Below are positions 51,120 to 59,571 of a DNA stretch of 64,000 nucleotides, in pieces. Below the pieces are notes generated by a model, which was given only the letters and a program-made list of their open reading frames with translations, had not been told where the DNA came from and searched no databases. Position numbers and translations under genes: made by a program. Source of the stretch: CALMEC01 sp963777565 (GTDB taxonomy: Bacteria; Actinomycetota; Thermoleophilia; Miltoncostaeales; Miltoncostaeaceae); the NCBI GenBank assembly GCA_963777565.1, contig CAVZQZ010000011.1, forward strand, positions 1 to 64,000, given 5' to 3'. Within the stretch, counting starts at the first letter, position 1. Every line of letters begins with the position of its first letter.

Positions 51120-53459
51120 GTGACCGTCCGGCCCCGCGCGCCCGCCGTGCTCCGCCACACCCCGCACGTGCTGCTGGCGGCCCTGGTCGCAGGCACGCTG
51201 CTCGCCCTGGCGGTGCGGCCTCCCGGGCTGATCTGGCTGGTCGCCGCGGGGCTCGGGGTGGCGTCGGCGGTGGCCATCGGCACCGGTGGCGCGCGTGGCG
51301 CGCTGGCGCTGGTGGCCGTGACGCTGGCGGCCACCGGCTGGGGGTGGGGAGGGGCCCGGCTGGCCGCGACGACTCCGCCGGCCCTCGACCTGCCGGTGGC
51401 GGTGAGCGGCACGGTGGAAGCCGACGGCCCTGCGCAGGACTCGGCGCGGGGCGTCCAGGTGCGCGTGCGCGCCCGCGACCTGACTGAGGTGGGCGGGCGG
51501 CACGTGCCCTCCGGCACCGGACTTATCGCCGAGCTTTCGAACGACACACTCGGGGGCCTCGCCCCCGGCCAGGTGCTTCGCCTCACCGGACGGGTCGTCC
51601 CCGCCGCGACGGCCCGCTCGCCTGGATGGTGGCGGGCGCACCTCGCCCGGAGCGCGATCGCCGGGCGCCTCGAGATCACGACGGTGACCCGAGCGGGCCG
51701 TCGCGGCGGACTCCGCGGGCTGCGCGACAGGTGGCGCAACGCCGCGGCGCGCATGGCCGGCGTCGGGGCGTCGGGTGAGCCGCGGGTGATCGTGCGCGGG
51801 ATGGCCCTCGGCGGCGGGCAGGACCTGTCCGAGGGCACCGCGCAGGCGTTCCGCGACGCGGGCCTGTGGCATCTGCTGGCTGTCTCCGGTCAGAACGTCA
51901 CCATCGTCGCGCTGGCGGTGCTCGCACTCTTGCGGAGCATCGGCCTGGAGCGACGGTTGGCAACGGCCATCGCGGCGTTCGTGCTCGTCGCCTACTGTCT
52001 CGCGTGCGACGGGGGCGCGTCGGTCGCGCGCGCGGGGATCGTGGGCGCGCTCGGCCTCGCCGGACAGCTGCGCTCACGTCCGACCGAGCGGTGGTATCTG
52101 CTGCTGGCGGGCCTCACCCTGCTCGTGCTGCATCAGCCACGCGCGATCGGCGACCCCGGCCTGCAGTTGTCCTTCGCGGCCGTTGCCGGGATCTTCGCCG
52201 TCGCCCCGCCGATCGCGACATGGCTCGCCGGAACGCTCCCGAGCCGCCTCGCCGACCTGGCCGCGCAGGCCGCCGGGGCCGCGATGGCGACCGCCCCGGT
52301 GGTGATCTGGCACTTCGGGCAGCTCTCCCTGGCGGGCCTGGTGGTGAACGTCGTCGCGGTTCCGCTCGCCGGGCCGATTGTCGTGCTGGCCCTCGCCGGC
52401 ATCGCGCTCGGTGCTGTGGCCATCCCGCTGGCGGCGATCGCCGGGTGGATCGCCGGCGTCGGCGCGTGGGGGCTCATCGTGCTCGCCGACGCTGCCGCGG
52501 CCGTTCCCGGCGCGAGCGTCGAGCTTCCGGCATGGACTGCGGCCGTCGCCGGCGTGCCGGCGGTCGCCGTCGGGTTGCTCGCGGGACGGCTGTGGCGCGC
52601 CACGGGTCCTCCCGTCGCCCTGCCGATCCCACGGGCGGCGTCGGCGTGTGCAGTCGCGGCCCTCACCGCGGCGATCGCCGCGGCCATCCCGTCGGTCGCG
52701 CCTCCGGCCCCGTGGCCCACGGCGCCCGCGGTCACCGCGCTGGACGTCGGGCAGGGCGATGCGATCCTGTTGCGCTCGCCCGACGGAGCAACCGTCCTCG
52801 TCGACACGGGACCGCCGGGCTCGCCGCCGCCGGTGCTGGGAGCACTGAACCGGGCGGGCGTCCGGCGGCTCGACGTCCTCGCGATCACCCACGACCAACT
52901 CGACCACGCGGGGGCTGCTGCGGACATTATCGATCGCCTTGACGTGGGCACCGTGATCGCCCCGGTCGCGTTGCCCGCTGTCGAGGTTGCGGCTCGTCGC
53001 CGGGGCATCGCGGTGCGGCGCGTAGTCGCCGGCGACGGAGTGCATGCCGGTGGGTGGCGGCTCGACGTGCTGTGGCCCCGGGCGAACCAGCCGCCGCCGG
53101 ACGATCCCAACGACGCCAGCCTCGTGATGCGGGCGTCGGCGAAGGGAGTCGCGGCGCTCCTCACGGCCGACGCGGAGAGCGGGGTGCTGGGCCGCCTCGC
53201 GCTCGAACGGGTGGACGTGCTCAAGGTCTCGCACCATGGATCGGCTGACGCCGGGCTCCCGGATCTGCTTCGGCGGCTCCGTCCGAGCGTCGCCCTGATC
53301 TCCGTCGGCGATCCGAACCGTCACGGGCATCCGGAGGCGGGCACGCTGGCCGCGCTCGCGGCGGAGGGAGTGGCGGTGCTCCGGACCGATAGATCCGGAA
53401 GCGCCATGGTGGCCCCCGGCGCCGGTGGGCTCGACGTGGGCGTCGAGCGGGGACGGTGA
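51120..53459 (+). CDS. comEC: competence protein ComEC/Rec2 (DNA channel)
   Basis: The protein of about 779 residues forms the DNA uptake channel. It has an N-terminal OB-like domain (PVAVSGTVEADGPAQ), about eight to ten membrane helices with HLLAVSGQNVTIVALAVLAL (competence domain), and a C-terminal metallo-beta-lactamase-like domain (LDVGQGDAILLRSPDG, THDQLDHAG for the HxxxDH metal site, KVSHHGSADAGLP). GTG 51120 is the best start; GGGAG lies just upstream. A full-length comEA-comEC pair suggests natural competence. Confidence 0.92.
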   Translation: MTVRPRAPAVLRHTPHVLLAALVAGTLLALAVRPPGLIWLVAAGLGVASAVAIGTGGARGALALVAVTLAATGWGWGGARLAATTPPALDLPVAVSGTVEADGPAQDSARGVQVRVRARDLTEVGGRHVPSGTGLIAELSNDTLGGLAPGQVLRLTGRVVPAATARSPGWWRAHLARSAIAGRLEITTVTRAGRRGGLRGLRDRWRNAAARMAGVGASGEPRVIVRGMALGGGQDLSEGTAQAFRDAGLWHLLAVSGQNVTIVALAVLALLRSIGLERRLATAIAAFVLVAYCLACDGGASVARAGIVGALGLAGQLRSRPTERWYLLLAGLTLLVLHQPRAIGDPGLQLSFAAVAGIFAVAPPIATWLAGTLPSRLADLAAQAAGAAMATAPVVIWHFGQLSLAGLVVNVVAVPLAGPIVVLALAGIALGAVAIPLAAIAGWIAGVGAWGLIVLADAAAAVPGASVELPAWTAAVAGVPAVAVGLLAGRLWRATGPPVALPIPRAASACAVAALTAAIAAAIPSVAPPAPWPTAPAVTALDVGQGDAILLRSPDGATVLVDTGPPGSPPPVLGALNRAGVRRLDVLAITHDQLDHAGAAADIIDRLDVGTVIAPVALPAVEVAARRRGIAVRRVVAGDGVHAGGWRLDVLWPRANQPPPDDPNDASLVMRASAKGVAALLTADAESGVLGRLALERVDVLKVSHHGSADAGLPDLLRRLRPSVALISVGDPNRHGHPEAGTLAALAAEGVAVLRTDRSGSAMVAPGAGGLDVGVERGR

Positions 53460-53504
53460 CCTCGTGCCCGCCGGACGATCGCCGGCGGGCACTCGGTCAG
53501 GCTC

Positions 53505-55682
53505 CTACGAGGCTGGCGCTCCCTCGCTGACCGGGGCGGGACCCTCGATCGCGACGTGGGGGAGCCAGTCCAGCGACTTTGGCAGGTGCCAGTTGGCGTC
53601 GCCCAGCAGCCGCATCGTGGCGGGCAGCAGCACGCCCCGCACGATCGTCGCGTCGATCAGGACGGCGACGCCGAGGCCGAAGCCCATCTGCTGGAACATC
53701 ACCAGTTGCCCGGCGGCGAACCCGCCGAACACCGCGACCATGATCAGGGCCGCACCGGTGATGAGCCGTCCACTCGAGCTGATCCCGTACGTGATCGACT
53801 CGACGTTGCTGCCGGTCTTGAGGTATCGCTCGCGGATCCGCGAGAGCAGGAACACGTGGTAGTCCATCGACAGGCCGAACAGGACGGCGAACAGGAAGAT
53901 CGGGATCCAGGCCTCGACGGTGTCGACCTGCTGGAAGCCGAAGATCTCGGCGCCGACGCCCATCTGGCTGACGAGGGTCATCAGCCCGAACGCCGCTCCC
54001 ACCGACAGGAGGTTCAGCACGATCGCGACCAGCGGTACCACGATCGACCGGAACGCGAGCAGCAGGATGATGAACGAGAGCGCCAGCACGATGGCCACGA
54101 CGATCGGCAGGTAGCGGTCCGCGATGTCGAAGTAGTCCAGGTTCTCGGCGGCCGCTCCGCCCACCGGCAGGTCCGTGACCGCTCGGATGCGCTTGACGGC
54201 CCCGGTGGCGTCCGAACTCGTCGAGTCGGCGTTCACCGGGATCGACAGCACGCCTCCCTTGGCGGTCGCTCCGGCCTCGACGGCCGGCGTACCGAGGATC
54301 GGGTCGCCGGCCACCGCGGCCGTGATTTGGGCGATCGCCTGGCTGTTTGCCGGCGACGCGGGGTCGCCTTCGATCGGGATCCGCGCCGGGGCGACGCTCC
54401 CGACTCCGAATTGCTGCTGCAGGATGTCGTACCCCTGGCGGGCCTGCAGGCCCGGAGGCAGGCTGTCCACCCCGGACGCGCCCGTGTTGATGCCCCAGTA
54501 GGGGATCGAGAGGACGACCAGGAACGCGGCGCTGACGACGAGGCTCGCCACGGGCCTGCGCATCACCCAGGCGGCTGCGCGGGACCAGAAGCCCTCGCTG
54601 CGCTCACGACGGAGCCGCTTCGGCACGAGCCGCGAAACGCGTCCCGCGTCGATGCGGTCGCCCAGCACGGACAGGAGCGCCGGGAGCAGGGTAAGCGCTG
54701 CGACGATCGCCGAAAGCACCACGAGTATGGCGCCGACCGCGAGGCTCACGAACACCGACATCGGGACGATCAGCAGCCCCGCGAGGGCCACCACGACCGT
54801 CAGGCCGGAGAAGAAGACCGCGCGACTCGACGTGTCACCGGCCCGCTCGATGGCGGCGAGCTTCTCGACGCCGTCGGTACGCTCCTCGCGGTACCTGCTC
54901 ACGATGAACAGGGCGTAGTCGATCCCGACCGCCAGGCCCATCATGGTGATCATGTTGGTGACGAAGAACGACAGGTCGCCGAACTGGCCGACGAGGGCGG
55001 TGAGGGCGAGCGCGACCACGATCGCCACCACCGCGAGGATGATCGGCAAGAGGGCCGAGACCAAGGCGCCGAAGACGACGAGCAGGATGATCAGCGCCAG
55101 GAGGATCCCGAACGTCTCGCCGGTCTTGAGGTCATCCTCGGCAACTTTGTTCACGCCGTTGTCGATCGACGCGAGCCCCGTGACATAGACGTTCATGCCG
55201 TCGGCGCCGTTCTGCGCCAGGGCGACGTCGAGGACCTTGTCGATGTTGTCGCGGGCATCGTTGATGCTGCCCGCCATCTTCACCGGGATGATCGCGGTGC
55301 GGCCATCCTGCGAGATCTGGTCGGGTGCTGCCGTGGGCGACGTCGCCTGCGACACGACCGCCGGCCCGAGCGCCGAGATCTCGGCGGTGAGGGCATCGGC
55401 CTGGGCGCGCGGACCAGCGTCCGCGAACGTGCCGGTCGTGGTCTGCATGACCACATGCTCGGTGGTGGAGTCGGCCGCGCCGGTGATCGCCTCGATCTGA
55501 TTCGCGGCCCGCTGGCTCTCAGGGGTGTTTACGAAAGATTGCTGCGGGCTGAGCACGTCGCCGAGGAGCATCGCGATCACCGCCATGGCGACGACGAATG
55601 CGACGATCCACGCCCCGATCACCCGCTTGGGATGGGCTGCGGAGCTTCGCGCGAGCGCCCTTGGAGAGAGACTGGAGAACAT
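53505..55682 (-). CDS. MMPL/RND-family transporter
   Basis: The 725-residue protein begins MFSSLSPRALARSSAAHPKRVIGAWIVAF with AAGGAG upstream of ATG 55682. Topology is that of MMPL exporters: helix 1, an extracytoplasmic loop, five helices (TFGILLALIILLVVFGALVSALLPIIL, MGLAVGIDYALFIVSRYREE), then the same unit repeated (second FGLSMDYHVFLLSRIRERY). GIDYALF and SMDYHVF carry the conserved Asp-Tyr pairs for proton relay. The substrate is likely a lipid or drug. A TetR gene lies 70 bases upstream, and an operator half-match lies 28 bases before the start. Confidence 0.9.
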   Translation of the reverse strand: MFSSLSPRALARSSAAHPKRVIGAWIVAFVVAMAVIAMLLGDVLSPQQSFVNTPESQRAANQIEAITGAADSTTEHVVMQTTTGTFADAGPRAQADALTAEISALGPAVVSQATSPTAAPDQISQDGRTAIIPVKMAGSINDARDNIDKVLDVALAQNGADGMNVYVTGLASIDNGVNKVAEDDLKTGETFGILLALIILLVVFGALVSALLPIILAVVAIVVALALTALVGQFGDLSFFVTNMITMMGLAVGIDYALFIVSRYREERTDGVEKLAAIERAGDTSSRAVFFSGLTVVVALAGLLIVPMSVFVSLAVGAILVVLSAIVAALTLLPALLSVLGDRIDAGRVSRLVPKRLRRERSEGFWSRAAAWVMRRPVASLVVSAAFLVVLSIPYWGINTGASGVDSLPPGLQARQGYDILQQQFGVGSVAPARIPIEGDPASPANSQAIAQITAAVAGDPILGTPAVEAGATAKGGVLSIPVNADSTSSDATGAVKRIRAVTDLPVGGAAAENLDYFDIADRYLPIVVAIVLALSFIILLLAFRSIVVPLVAIVLNLLSVGAAFGLMTLVSQMGVGAEIFGFQQVDTVEAWIPIFLFAVLFGLSMDYHVFLLSRIRERYLKTGSNVESITYGISSSGRLITGAALIMVAVFGGFAAGQLVMFQQMGFGLGVAVLIDATIVRGVLLPATMRLLGDANWHLPKSLDWLPHVAIEGPAPVSEGAPAS

Positions 55683-55709
55683 CGAAGGCTCCTTGGGGAC
55701 GGAGTTCCA

Positions 55710-55727
55710 ACCGACCGATTGGTTCGT
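55710..55727. promoter_or_regulatory. second TetR operator, before the MMPL gene
   Basis: ACCGACC-GATT-GGTTCGT has the same 7-4-7 layout as the operator at 56389-56406, with two mismatches in the right arm. It lies between the TetR gene and the MMPL start, so the regulator likely controls the transporter from here. Confidence 0.55.
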
Positions 55728-55752
55728 TCTGACGAAAGGGGAAGGACTTGGA

Positions 55753-56376
55753 CTAGATCGCGGCCGGCACCGGGACGGTAATGCCGACTGCGGCGAATGT
55801 AAACGTGAGGTACTGCTCGACCAGGCGCTCGACCAACGATGGATCGCCCGAGACATCGGCCACCTGGTCGATGCCGAGAAACGCGCAGACGGCGTAATGG
55901 GCCGCGGCCTGCGGGTCGACCGACGGGTCCATATCGCCCTCGGACTGCGCCCGGAGGAAGAGCTCGGCCGTGAGCTCGAACCACGCGTCGAACGGGCGGA
56001 CCCGTTCGGCAACCTCAGGCTGCCCGGCGAGCTCCTGGCAGAGCCGCCCGATTGCGGTGCCCGCAGGCGCAGTGCGCTTTCCCGCCGCCGCCGCTCGAAC
56101 GAGCGCGGCGATCTGATCGACCGCGCGCGGGTGGTAGCCGGCGGCAGCCAGCACCTCACCCCGCCACTCGGTCCGCACCATCTCGAGCGCCTCGACGGCG
56201 AGGTCGGCCTTGCCGGAGAAATGGAAGTAGAACCCGCCCTTGGTGAGCCCGCTGTCGCGGATCACCTCATTGAGGGACGTGCCCGTGAAGCCGCGCTCGA
56301 GAAAGTGCCGGGCGGCGACTTCGAGGATGCGACGTCTGGTGGATTCGCCGCGATCTGTCGAGGCATGGGTAACCAT
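55753..56376 (-). CDS. TetR-family regulator of the MMPL transporter
   Basis: The 207-residue protein has the TetR helix-turn-helix (TRRRILEVAARHFLERGFTGTSLNEVIRDSGLTKGGFYFHFSGKADLAVEAL) and a helical ligand domain (PAGTAIGRLCQELAGQPEVAERVRPF). ATG 56376 is used; 56397 is an alternative. Its own promoter (TTGACA, 17 bp, GTACGT) contains a perfect 7-4-7 operator, so it probably represses itself and the downstream transporter gene. Confidence 0.9.
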   Translation of the reverse strand: MVTHASTDRGESTRRRILEVAARHFLERGFTGTSLNEVIRDSGLTKGGFYFHFSGKADLAVEALEMVRTEWRGEVLAAAGYHPRAVDQIAALVRAAAAGKRTAPAGTAIGRLCQELAGQPEVAERVRPFDAWFELTAELFLRAQSEGDMDPSVDPQAAAHYAVCAFLGIDQVADVSGDPSLVERLVEQYLTFTFAAVGITVPVPAAI

Positions 56377-56388
56377 GGCGCGCAACGT

Positions 56389-56406
56389 ACCGACCAACCG
56401 GTCGGT
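56389..56406. promoter_or_regulatory. TetR operator inside the regulator's own promoter
   Basis: ACCGACC-AACC-GGTCGGT is a perfect 7-bp inverted repeat. On the minus strand it lies between TTGACA (56413-56408) and a -10-like GTACGT, just upstream of the TetR start. Confidence 0.75.
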
Positions 56407-56607
56407 TTGTCAAGGGGGCAGCGCGTCGGCGCGCGACCGACGTGCTCCCGCTCGCAAGCATTGCCACGTTTCCCGGCTGCAAACGGTCGTTTCACCCGCC
56501 GGGGACGCGCGCACGCTCCGTTCACCTGACTCGGTTTTCGCGCGGGAAACGTACGAGCGGGAGCACTAAGCTCCGGCGATGGACGTCCCCGCCGCCGGCC
56601 GGCCCCG

Positions 56608-57624
56608 ATGAGCCAGGTCCGCGACCCGCTCCTTCCCGTCTACGGGATCTGGGGGGAGGACCGCGGCAAGGTGGAGCGCGCCGTGCGCCGGCTCGCCGAC
56701 CGCGTCGCGAGCGACGGCGGGATGCCCCCCGACATCTTCGAGGCAGGGCAGGTCCCCGCCGCCGAGGTCGTCGCCGCGTGCGAGACGCTCTCGTTTGGCG
56801 GGACGCGCCTTGTGATCGTGCGTGGCGTCGAGGCCTGGCGGGCCGACGACGCGACCCCGCTGGTCGCGTACCTGGCGGGGCCGAACGACACCGCATGCCT
56901 CGCCCTGGTGGCCGACGGGACCGTAACCCCGAAGCTGGTGGCCGCGGTCGAGGGTGCCGGCAAGGTGCTCGCCTACGGTCCGGACGCCAAGCTCAAGCGC
57001 AGCGACCGAACCAAGTGGTTCGTCGAGCACCTCATCGCCGAGACACACCGGCACGGCGCCAAGCTGCCGGCGGCGCTCGCCCGGCTCGTGGTGGAGCGGG
57101 TGGGTGAGGACGCGATGGCGCTCAGCCAGGAGGGGGCGAAGCTCGCCGCGGCCGCCGGCGCCGCGCCCGTCGACCGTGAGCTGGTCGACGCCCTGGTGGT
57201 CGTCAACCCGGAGAGCAAGGCCTACGAGGTCGCCGACGCGCTGATCGCAGGGAACCGCGCCCGCGTCTACGACATCCTCGACGAGCTGGGTGGGGGGGAC
57301 AAGCCCACCGACCCCGCCGTCGTCCACGCCACGCTCACACGCCACTTCCGGGGGATCGCCGTGGCGCAGGCGCTCGGCGAGGGGGCGTCACCCGACGCTG
57401 TCGGCGCCGCCACCGGGCTCAGGGGTTACCCGGCGCAGAAGGCGCTCGAACATGCCCGCCAGATCGCGCCCGGCGCCGGCGACCGGTGCGTCGCCCGTCT
57501 CGCGACGCTGGAGCTCGACCTGCGCGTATCGGCGTTCGGCGATCTCGGACGGTCGGGTGACGACGGCCGGCGCTTCGTGCTCGAGCTGGCGGCGCGCGAC
57601 CTGCTCGGCCTCGTCAGGGACTGA
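56608..57624 (+). CDS. holA: DNA polymerase III delta subunit
   Basis: The 338-residue protein opens the sliding clamp at the replication fork as part of the clamp loader. LPVYGIWGEDRGKVERAVRRLADRV is the typical start of HolA, followed by VVAACETLSFGGTRLVIVRGVEAW, the degenerate ATPase core without Walker motifs, and a collar domain (DPAVVHATLTRHFRGIAVAQ, YPAQKALEHARQI, RLATLELDLR). Position between comEC and rpsT is common for this gene. No ribosome-binding site is obvious. Confidence 0.9.
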   Translation: MSQVRDPLLPVYGIWGEDRGKVERAVRRLADRVASDGGMPPDIFEAGQVPAAEVVAACETLSFGGTRLVIVRGVEAWRADDATPLVAYLAGPNDTACLALVADGTVTPKLVAAVEGAGKVLAYGPDAKLKRSDRTKWFVEHLIAETHRHGAKLPAALARLVVERVGEDAMALSQEGAKLAAAAGAAPVDRELVDALVVVNPESKAYEVADALIAGNRARVYDILDELGGGDKPTDPAVVHATLTRHFRGIAVAQALGEGASPDAVGAATGLRGYPAQKALEHARQIAPGAGDRCVARLATLELDLRVSAFGDLGRSGDDGRRFVLELAARDLLGLVRD

Positions 57625-57651
57625 CCGAGGCCGAGCGCCAGCGGCGGAGGG

Positions 57652-57909
57652 TCAGCCCTCGCGCGCGGCGACGATGCGGGCCACGCGGCTCTTCTTGCGA
57701 GCGGCGTTGTTCGCGTGGATGGCGCCCTTCGCGGCGGCCTTGTCGATCAGCTTCTCGAGGTCCCTGGCGCGGGTGGCCGCGTCGTCACCGGTCTCGGCGC
57801 CCTCGAGGCCCCTGAACAGGGTCTTGATCGTGGACCGGTAACGCACGTTCGAGTCGTGCTGCTTCTCCGCACGACGGATGCGCTTCTTCTGCTGCTTGAT
57901 GTTCGCCAA
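57652..57909 (-). CDS. rpsT: 30S ribosomal protein bS20
   Basis: The 85-residue basic, all-helical protein (ANIKQQKKRIRRAEKQHDSNVRYRSTIKTL ... KAAAKGAIHANNAARKKSRVARIV) binds 16S rRNA and assembles early. The start is TTG 57909 with AGGAGG about nine bases upstream; a TTG start is also used by rpsT in Escherichia coli. TAAGAT on the minus strand, near 57953, could be the -10 element. It is divergent from murJ. Confidence 0.95.
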   Translation of the reverse strand: MANIKQQKKRIRRAEKQHDSNVRYRSTIKTLFRGLEGAETGDDAATRARDLEKLIDKAAAKGAIHANNAARKKSRVARIVAAREG

Positions 57910-57926
57910 GCGGGACGTCCTCCTAG

Positions 57927-59564
57927 GTGGGCCGAGCGGCCGCGTATCTTACACATCATGCAAAGGGGCCCGCTCTGGCGGAGATAGTCCCCACCGGGGA
58001 CGAGGCGCCTTCGCCCGCCAGGAGTTTGGGACGGTCCACCGCAATCTTCGCGATGTGGACCGCCGTCAGCCGCGTCGCGGGGCTCGTCCGCGAGATCGCG
58101 GCCGCTGCCCTGTTCGGCATCAAGGGGCCGATCAACGCATTCGTCATCGCGTTCCAGATCCCGAACCTCTTGCGAAGCCTCGTCGCAGACGCCGCGCTCT
58201 CGGCGGCCTTCGTGCCGGTGTTCACCGAGCTGCAGGAGCAGGGACGCCACCGCGAGGCGAAGCGGCTCGCGGGGGCGCTGACCGGGCTGATTACGATGGT
58301 TCTCGGCGGGCTGTCGCTGATCGCGATCATCACCGCGCCATGGGTCATGCCCCTTTTCGGATGGAGCCTCGGTCCGCAACAGACCGACGACCTCATCGGC
58401 CTGTCGCAGGTGATGTTCCCGATCGTAATGCTCCTCGGCCTGACCGGCTTGGTGATGGGGATCCTCCAGTCCTACGGGGAGTTCGATTCCTCGGCGATCG
58501 CGCCGGTCCTTTGGAACGTGACGATCCTCGTCTTCCTCATCGGCGTCACGCCGTTTCTCGACGCGGACAAGCGGATCTACGCGTATGCGGTCGGAATCCT
58601 CGTCGGCACGGTGATCCAGCTCCTCTATCTCCTCCCGGGGCTCCGCGGCAAGGGGCCGTTCCCGCTCTCGCTCGGGTTCGCCAACCCCTATGTGCGCCGG
58701 GTGCTCGCTCTGATGCTCCCGGTGACGATCGCCCTCGGGCTCATCAACGTCAACGCCACCGTCGACACCCTGATCGCGCAGCTCGTCAGCGAGGAGTCCG
58801 TGCGGGCGATCGACGCGGCCTTCCGCCTCTACATCCTCCCGCAGGGCATCTTCAGCGTGGCGGTCTCGACCGTGATGTTCCCGACGATCTCGCGCCTCGT
58901 GGCCCGCGGTGACCTGCCCGGGGTCTCGCGCACCGTCACCAGCGGGATCCGTCAGATCTTCTTCACCCTCGTGCCGTCGACGTTGTTCCTGCTGGTGCTC
59001 GCCGAGCCGATCATTCGGCTGGTATTCCAACGCGGCGAGTTCGGCCCCGGCGCGACCGCGTTGACGAGCGAAGCCTTGTTCTTCTTCACGTTCGGCCTGA
59101 TGTTCAACGGGGGGAGCCTGCTCCTCGCGCGATCGTTCTTCAGCCTGAAGATGCCCTGGGTGCCGACGAAGATCGCGTTCGGGGCGATGGTCCTGAACGC
59201 GGTGCTCGACCTCGCCCTGTATCGGCCCCTGGGAACGGGCGGCATCCCGCTCTCGACGTCGATCACGAGCCTCTTCACCTTCCTGTCGCTCGCGTGGCTC
59301 CTCGGGAAGGAGATCGGAGGGCTGGATGTCCGCGCCATCGTCGACGGTTTCGTCAAGACCCTCCTGGCGTCCGCGCTGCTCGCCGCCTGGGCGTGGGGAA
59401 TCTGGCACGCGCTCGACTCCGCGCTCGGCGACTCGCTCGTCGCGCAGATCCTCAGCGTCGGGCTCGCCGGCGTCGGCGGGATCTTCGCCTACCTCGCGGC
59501 CTGCTACGGGCTTCGGGTGCCGGAAACCAGGATGCTGGGCCAACTTCTTCGGCCGCTACGATAG
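57927..59564 (+). CDS. murJ: lipid II flippase MurJ
   Basis: A polytopic protein of about 545 residues that flips lipid II for peptidoglycan synthesis. Fourteen or so helices can be traced. FAMWTAVSRVAGLVREIAAAALFG, LVADAALSAAFVPVFTE and QRGEFGPGATALTSEALFFFTFGL (QRGxF motif) are hallmarks of MurJ. The exact start is uncertain: the GTG at 57927 lies within the rpsT leader, and the conserved sequence begins only near 58030, so a later non-ATG start is likely. It ends eight bases before lepA. Confidence 0.9.
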   Translation: MGRAAAYLTHHAKGPALAEIVPTGDEAPSPARSLGRSTAIFAMWTAVSRVAGLVREIAAAALFGIKGPINAFVIAFQIPNLLRSLVADAALSAAFVPVFTELQEQGRHREAKRLAGALTGLITMVLGGLSLIAIITAPWVMPLFGWSLGPQQTDDLIGLSQVMFPIVMLLGLTGLVMGILQSYGEFDSSAIAPVLWNVTILVFLIGVTPFLDADKRIYAYAVGILVGTVIQLLYLLPGLRGKGPFPLSLGFANPYVRRVLALMLPVTIALGLINVNATVDTLIAQLVSEESVRAIDAAFRLYILPQGIFSVAVSTVMFPTISRLVARGDLPGVSRTVTSGIRQIFFTLVPSTLFLLVLAEPIIRLVFQRGEFGPGATALTSEALFFFTFGLMFNGGSLLLARSFFSLKMPWVPTKIAFGAMVLNAVLDLALYRPLGTGGIPLSTSITSLFTFLSLAWLLGKEIGGLDVRAIVDGFVKTLLASALLAAWAWGIWHALDSALGDSLVAQILSVGLAGVGGIFAYLAACYGLRVPETRMLGQLLRPLR

Positions 59565-59571
59565 GTCGGCT

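Noticed and set aside
53556..55781. A plus-strand frame of 741 codons opposite the MMPL gene
   Set aside because: Arg/His/Asp-rich antisense shadow produced by high GC third positions.
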